Shown: in pieces, positions 13,292-16,297 of the stretch
Numbering within the stretch: position 1 is the first letter of the stretch
Layout: every line of letters starts with the position of its first letter
NCBI GenBank assembly: GCA_043764015.1
Contig: JAYUKY010000040.1
Span: 1 to 16,297 of the forward strand
From: JANYGM01 sp043764015
GTDB taxonomy: Bacteria; Bacteroidota; Bacteroidia; Cytophagales; Thermonemataceae
DNA: 16,297 nucleotides
Direction: 5' to 3'
Made by a program: the position numbers and the translations under genes
The notes under the pieces: model-generated
Database searches by the model: none
What the model saw: only the letters and a program-made list of their open reading frames with translations
Told to the model about the DNA's origin: nothing

Positions 13292-14630
13292 ATTGTAATA
13301 TTTCTCCTTTTGAGTTGGTGCGTATTAGACACATCATATCATTATTATCAAAACGAGTAGTACCCAAAATAACATAACCGCCATCAGCTAATTGCTTGAC
13401 AATCACACCATAATCATTTTTTTCTCCGCCAAATGTCTGTCTCCATTGCTCTACTCCTTCACTATTAGTTTTGATAAGAATAATGTCTGCATTGTCTTTA
13501 TTCTCTACTTGTGTATATCCAGTAATGATAAAACCGCCATCTTTGGTAACTGCCACAGACGTACCTTCATCATCTAAAACGCCTCCAAATGTTTTCCCTT
13601 TGCCACCCCAAAGAACTTGCTCACTACCAGCACCGCTTGCCAAAAACACCTTCAATAAATAAATATCCTTCCCTCCCTTTGAAAGAGTTGCATTGTTAGT
13701 AGTTCCTACAACAATACAATTATTAGAACCTAAATCTTTTACATCTTTGCCAATTTCATCTGATATCTCGCTTTCTATCACATAATCTGTAGTAACAGTA
13801 TTATTTGCCTTATCTAATACGGCTATACGTATCTCATCATCACCACGTTTTTGTGTTGTGCCACACCAAATATTATTTCCATTAAGTGTTTCTTGTACTG
13901 CTCCTACTTCATTTTTCCCAACGGCAAAGCCATAAATTTTTTCTGTTCCCACAATTAGATTTCCTGTTGCATCTGTTTTAAAAACAAAGGCTTTAGATTG
14001 CGTTCCCAAATCCACTTTTCCAATAAAAAACATATCCCCATTAGCAGCAACACTAATACTATATCCTAAATCATCATTATAATAGGGAGGAATACTTGGA
14101 TTGGGGGGAGTTGCGAGAAGTGGGTCATTTATAGGTGTTCCGTAGATCTTATCCCATAATTTTATCCCATTAGCATCTACTTTGAGTAAATAGAAATCTT
14201 TATCTTTTGCATTTGGTAGTGCACGAGGCTTATTAGTAACTGTTGTATCTCCTAGAATAATATAGCCACCATCAGGAGTAACTTTCACATCTCGGGCTGT
14301 TCCTGTATAATCATATTTTTGTGCCCAAACTTTATTTCCGTTGATGTCTGTTTTAACAAGATAAAACTGCGGATTAGGAATATCATTTCCTAAAGCATCT
14401 TTATTGATGTCTATGCTTGTTCCTACACAGATAAAGCCACCATCAGGGGTGATGTCTAAGGCGTATGCTTGCTGGTCTTGTGCGTTGCCAAAAAGCTTGA
14501 TAAACCGTCCAGAAGTATCTGGTATAACTTTTGGTTTGGTAGTGCAAGCCGTTATTAAAAACGTAAAAATAAATACAATAGAAAGTAATTTTTGTAGCTT
14601 GTTTGAGGTTTTAGTAGTATTTTGTTGCAT
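13290..14630 (-). CDS. Beta-propeller-like repeat lipoprotein
   Basis: The 446-residue surface or periplasmic lipoprotein has lipobox ITAC (Cys29). The rest is built from a repeat of about 50 residues with the pattern x-DGG[FY]-I-x-x-G-x-T, then D-x-x-L-x-K-T/V-D/N-x-x-G-x-x-x-W. Clear copies of the core lie at 62-70 (DGGFICVGT), 119-127 (DGGYIILGD), 363-371 (DGGFIITGY) and 415-423 (DGGYVILGT), with degenerate ones between. This fits a beta-propeller of six to eight blades, common in Bacteroidota as uncharacterised secreted proteins. A proline-rich insert (PPNPSIPP) lies near 175-182. Function is unknown; no catalytic residues are recognisable. It is convergent with the VWA lipoprotein gene and has its own promoter candidate. 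Confidence 0.82.
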   Translation of the reverse strand: MQQNTTKTSNKLQKLLSIVFIFTFLITACTTKPKVIPDTSGRFIKLFGNAQDQQAYALDITPDGGFICVGTSIDINKDALGNDIPNPQFYLVKTDINGNKVWAQKYDYTGTARDVKVTPDGGYIILGDTTVTNKPRALPNAKDKDFYLLKVDANGIKLWDKIYGTPINDPLLATPPNPSIPPYYNDDLGYSISVAANGDMFFIGKVDLGTQSKAFVFKTDATGNLIVGTEKIYGFAVGKNEVGAVQETLNGNNIWCGTTQKRGDDEIRIAVLDKANNTVTTDYVIESEISDEIGKDVKDLGSNNCIVVGTTNNATLSKGGKDIYLLKVFLASGAGSEQVLWGGKGKTFGGVLDDEGTSVAVTKDGGFIITGYTQVENKDNADIILIKTNSEGVEQWRQTFGGEKNDYGVIVKQLADGGYVILGTTRFDNNDMMCLIRTNSKGEILQ

Positions 14631-14664
14631 TTTTTTAGATGATTAGCCGTGATTATTATTTTCT

Positions 14665-14694
14665 CAAATATCTTATATTTTTTTGGTATTTCAA
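14665..14694 (-). promoter_or_regulatory. Candidate promoter for the propeller lipoprotein gene
   Basis: On the minus strand TTG (14692-14694), 19 bases, then GATATTTG (14665-14672) fits TTG-N17-23-TAnnTTTG with one mismatch, about 35 bases upstream of the start at 14630. Confidence 0.4.
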
Positions 14695-14798
14695 AATATT
14701 TAGTTAAATTTATTTTTAAAATAGTCTTTTTAAGTTAGGGAAATTTTATTAAGATAGCTGTACAACTGAAAATAGCATTTTCATAATCAATGAATTGC

Positions 14799-14831
14799 AA
14801 AAAGCCTTTTCAAAATTTGAAAAGGCTTTTT
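14799..14831 (-). terminator. Terminator downstream of the truncated T9SS cargo gene
   Basis: A 16-bp perfect inverted repeat (14799-14814 and 14816-14831) has A-runs and T-runs on its outer edges, so it can end transcription on either strand. It fits the end of the minus-strand gene that stops at 14966. The rest of the 335-bp gene-free stretch 14631-14965 holds only the candidate promoter for the propeller gene; nothing else is recognisable. Confidence 0.8.
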
Positions 14832-14965
14832 ATGAGAGTTTTAAACCTATTATTATTTCACTATTTTTTTTAGAGTATTTACTCTAAAATCAACTATCTT
14901 GTCAAATAGACACTAACAAGTGTTTATTTTCAAAGTATTAAGCCAAAAATATTTCATTCAAAATT

Positions 14966-16111
14966 TTACTCTTTCACTAATGTTTTTAAAACTCTACCTT
15001 GTTGTATATCTACTTCTATAAAATAAATACCAGAAGACACATTTTCAAGTGAAATACTCATATTATTACTTACATAACCTTTGTATACGCTTGTACCTTG
15101 TGAACTATATATATTTATAAGGGATTTGGACACATTCAAAGTTCCAAAATTAATTTTAAAAATTCCTGTGGTGGGGTTTGGAGATACTGTGATTTGATTT
15201 GAAAGTAATCTGTTTTCAGTATCTAAAGCCTTTGAAGAGCTATTGATTTTTGGAATAAGCATACTATCAAAAAAATAAATACCACTAGCACTACAACTAC
15301 CATCACTAGCTGTAATAGTATAGAGTACTCTCTTTCCAAGAGCTGTAATAAGAGTTCCTGTGATAACTCCTGTACTGGGATTTAGCGTTAAACCTGCGGG
15401 AAGAGTAGGACTAATTGACCAAGTAACAGAACCTGTAAGTCCTGTTTGTGTGAAATATTGTACTAGGGCATTTGGATTCGTAAAATCATTATAAGGTACC
15501 CCAACTTCAGGCATTAGTAAACTCGGGGCACATGAATTCGTGTTGACAGGTCTGCATAACGGGCAAGAGGTTTTAAGGCATATACTTACTTGAGGACATA
15601 CAACAATAGAATAGGTCTTTGTTTTTACGCAAGTGCAATCTCTTGCTTGAATAGTAAAATTATATGTTCCTGTACTTGTGGGTGTGCCTGAAATAACTCC
15701 TGTAGTTGGATTTAAAGATAAACCTGAAGGCAAAGTACCTGAACGTACTGACCATATAATCCCGTTTAAATATCCCGTTTGAGTAATAGTTTCTGAATAA
15801 CTTGTACCCAATGTAGCACCTCTTAGCACGCTATTTACTGGACTAATAGTAATAGTAGGACAACTGGGCGCAATAACACGAATACGGTGACCTGTATATT
15901 CGGTCAAATACATTTTTCCTGTATTATCAATACTAATACCAGAAACATAATCTAATGTAGCAGAAGTAGCAGCGTTACCATCACCATTAAAGGGTTGGAT
16001 GTTGCTAGGTGCTGTAGTTGGCATGCCAATACCTGCAAAAGCTGATAGAATACCTGTGTTTGCAGTTATTTTTTTAATATGATAGGGGCTACAATTAGCT
16101 ACAAAAATCCT
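14966..16111 (-). pseudogene. 5'-truncated T9SS cargo gene (NHL, Ig-like, sorting tail)
   Basis: An ATG at 16024 opens a 352-residue frame without a signal peptide, in the middle of an NHL-type repeat. The same frame continues upstream without a stop to 16111 and still reads as NHL repeat (IFVANCSPYHIKKI, then TGILSAFAGIG), then meets a TAG at 16112-16114. What remains in the 352-residue numbering is an NHL blade (about 12-51), two putative Ig domains with the LPxGLxLNPxTGVIxGT signature (98-114 and 208-224), a Cys-rich stretch (about 130-165) and a C-terminal type A T9SS sorting domain (about 278-352, VSPNPTTGIFKINF to RVLKTLVKE). A cargo with a T9SS tail but no signal peptide cannot be exported normally. 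The break lies beside a probable mobile-element end, so the gene looks disrupted. Confidence 0.75.
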
Positions 16112-16239
16112 CTACATATCTACATAAATGTAAACGTTTCATTTGATTTTAGCGCATTTTGTATATATTTTACGAATGTTTTTATTTTATTTGTATTAAA
16201 ATAATGCTTTTTGTATCTTTGTATTATAATTTTTGACTA
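16112..16239 (+). mobile_element. Candidate left end of an IS200/IS605-type element
   Basis: Homology to the NHL gene ends around 16108-16111. From there to the tnpB-like start the DNA is AT-rich and non-coding. It contains an imperfect palindrome AATG-(T)-AAACGTTT-CATT (16127-16143), about 15-20 bases in from the break, where IS200/IS605 elements carry a subterminal hairpin. The exact tip cannot be set because the right end is outside the window. Confidence 0.4.
16191..16221 (+). promoter_or_regulatory. Promoter for the tnpB-like gene
   Basis: TTG (16191-16193), a 20-base spacer and TATCTTTG (16214-16221) match the Bacteroidota consensus exactly. The ATG at 16240 lies 18 bases downstream of the -7 element. 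Confidence 0.65.
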
Positions 16240-16297
16240 ATGAAAAGTATCAAAATACGCTTGGAATTTAATAATGAACAAAGTAAACTTGCGAGTA
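16240..16297 (+). CDS. Partial gene, probable TnpB (IS200/IS605 OrfB) start
   Basis: Nineteen codons are visible before the window ends: MKSIKIRLEFNNEQSKLAS. The pattern K-x-R-L-x-x-N-x-E-Q-x-x-x-L is the usual beginning of TnpB/OrfB proteins, the RNA-guided nucleases carried by IS200/IS605 and IS607 elements. The gene has a good promoter and is divergent from the truncated T9SS cargo gene. With so little sequence the call rests on the N-terminal pattern and the broken neighbour, so it stays tentative. Confidence 0.5.
   Translation, partial: MKSIKIRLEFNNEQSKLAS

Noticed and set aside
13111..13332. 73-codon minus-strand frame across the convergent gap
   Set aside because: It is mostly translated heptamer repeat sequence and overlaps the ends of two real genes.
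16022..16024. ATG at 16024 as the true start of the NHL/Ig/T9SS gene
   Set aside because: Recognisable NHL repeat sequence continues upstream in frame to 16111, and the resulting protein would lack the signal peptide a T9SS cargo needs.

Overview
The window looks like chromosomal DNA of an AT-rich gliding-type Bacteroidota, most likely order Cytophagales. Four things suggest this: a PorP/SprF-family protein of the type IX secretion system (T9SS), a protein ending in a T9SS sorting tail, several Bacteroidota-style promoters (TTG, about 20 nt, TAnnTTTG) without clear Shine-Dalgarno sequences, and many secreted lipoproteins. The genus is not certain. No tRNA, rRNA or CRISPR array is visible.

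Layout, left to right. (1) 1-2101: lipB (lipoate ligation) and a TrmH/RlmB-type RNA methyltransferase, both on the minus strand and separated by repeat-rich gaps. (2) 2102-6135: a minus-strand run read in the order Omp85 outer-membrane protein, TPR plus zinc-protease-like secreted protein, SDR-like oxidoreductase with an altered active site. The gaps are 92 and 39 bp, so an operon is likely. (3) 6222-8713, plus strand: hemW (haem chaperone-type radical SAM protein), a cyclase/kynurenine-formamidase-like protein and a small helical TerB-like protein, ending at a strong terminator. (4) 9091-10575: a PorP/SprF barrel fused to a C-terminal OmpA domain. (5) 10716-13184: four envelope genes, namely a Sco1/SenC thioredoxin-fold lipoprotein, an M15-like zinc peptidase lipoprotein one base downstream, a small membrane-anchored cytochrome c, and a VWA-domain lipoprotein. 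(6) 13290-14630: a minus-strand beta-propeller lipoprotein. (7) 14966-16111: a 5'-truncated T9SS cargo gene (NHL repeat, two putative Ig domains, sorting tail). It breaks next to what looks like the left end of an IS200/IS605-type element, whose tnpB-like gene starts at 16240 and runs off the window.

The most unusual content is in the intergenic DNA. Nine separate short arrays of one degenerate heptamer family (AATTGTG, AATTATG, AATTACG, AAGTACG, AGGTACG, AAGTTTG) occur in 16 kb, and every one lies within about 20 bp of a start or stop codon. Two form the last codons and stop of a gene. There are also two long inverted doublets whose arms are themselves hairpins (REPIN-like) and several other palindromic elements, one of which runs into the 5' end of the Omp85 gene and may supply its start codon. 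The genes are mostly ordinary; the repeat landscape and the broken T9SS cargo gene are the things to follow up.
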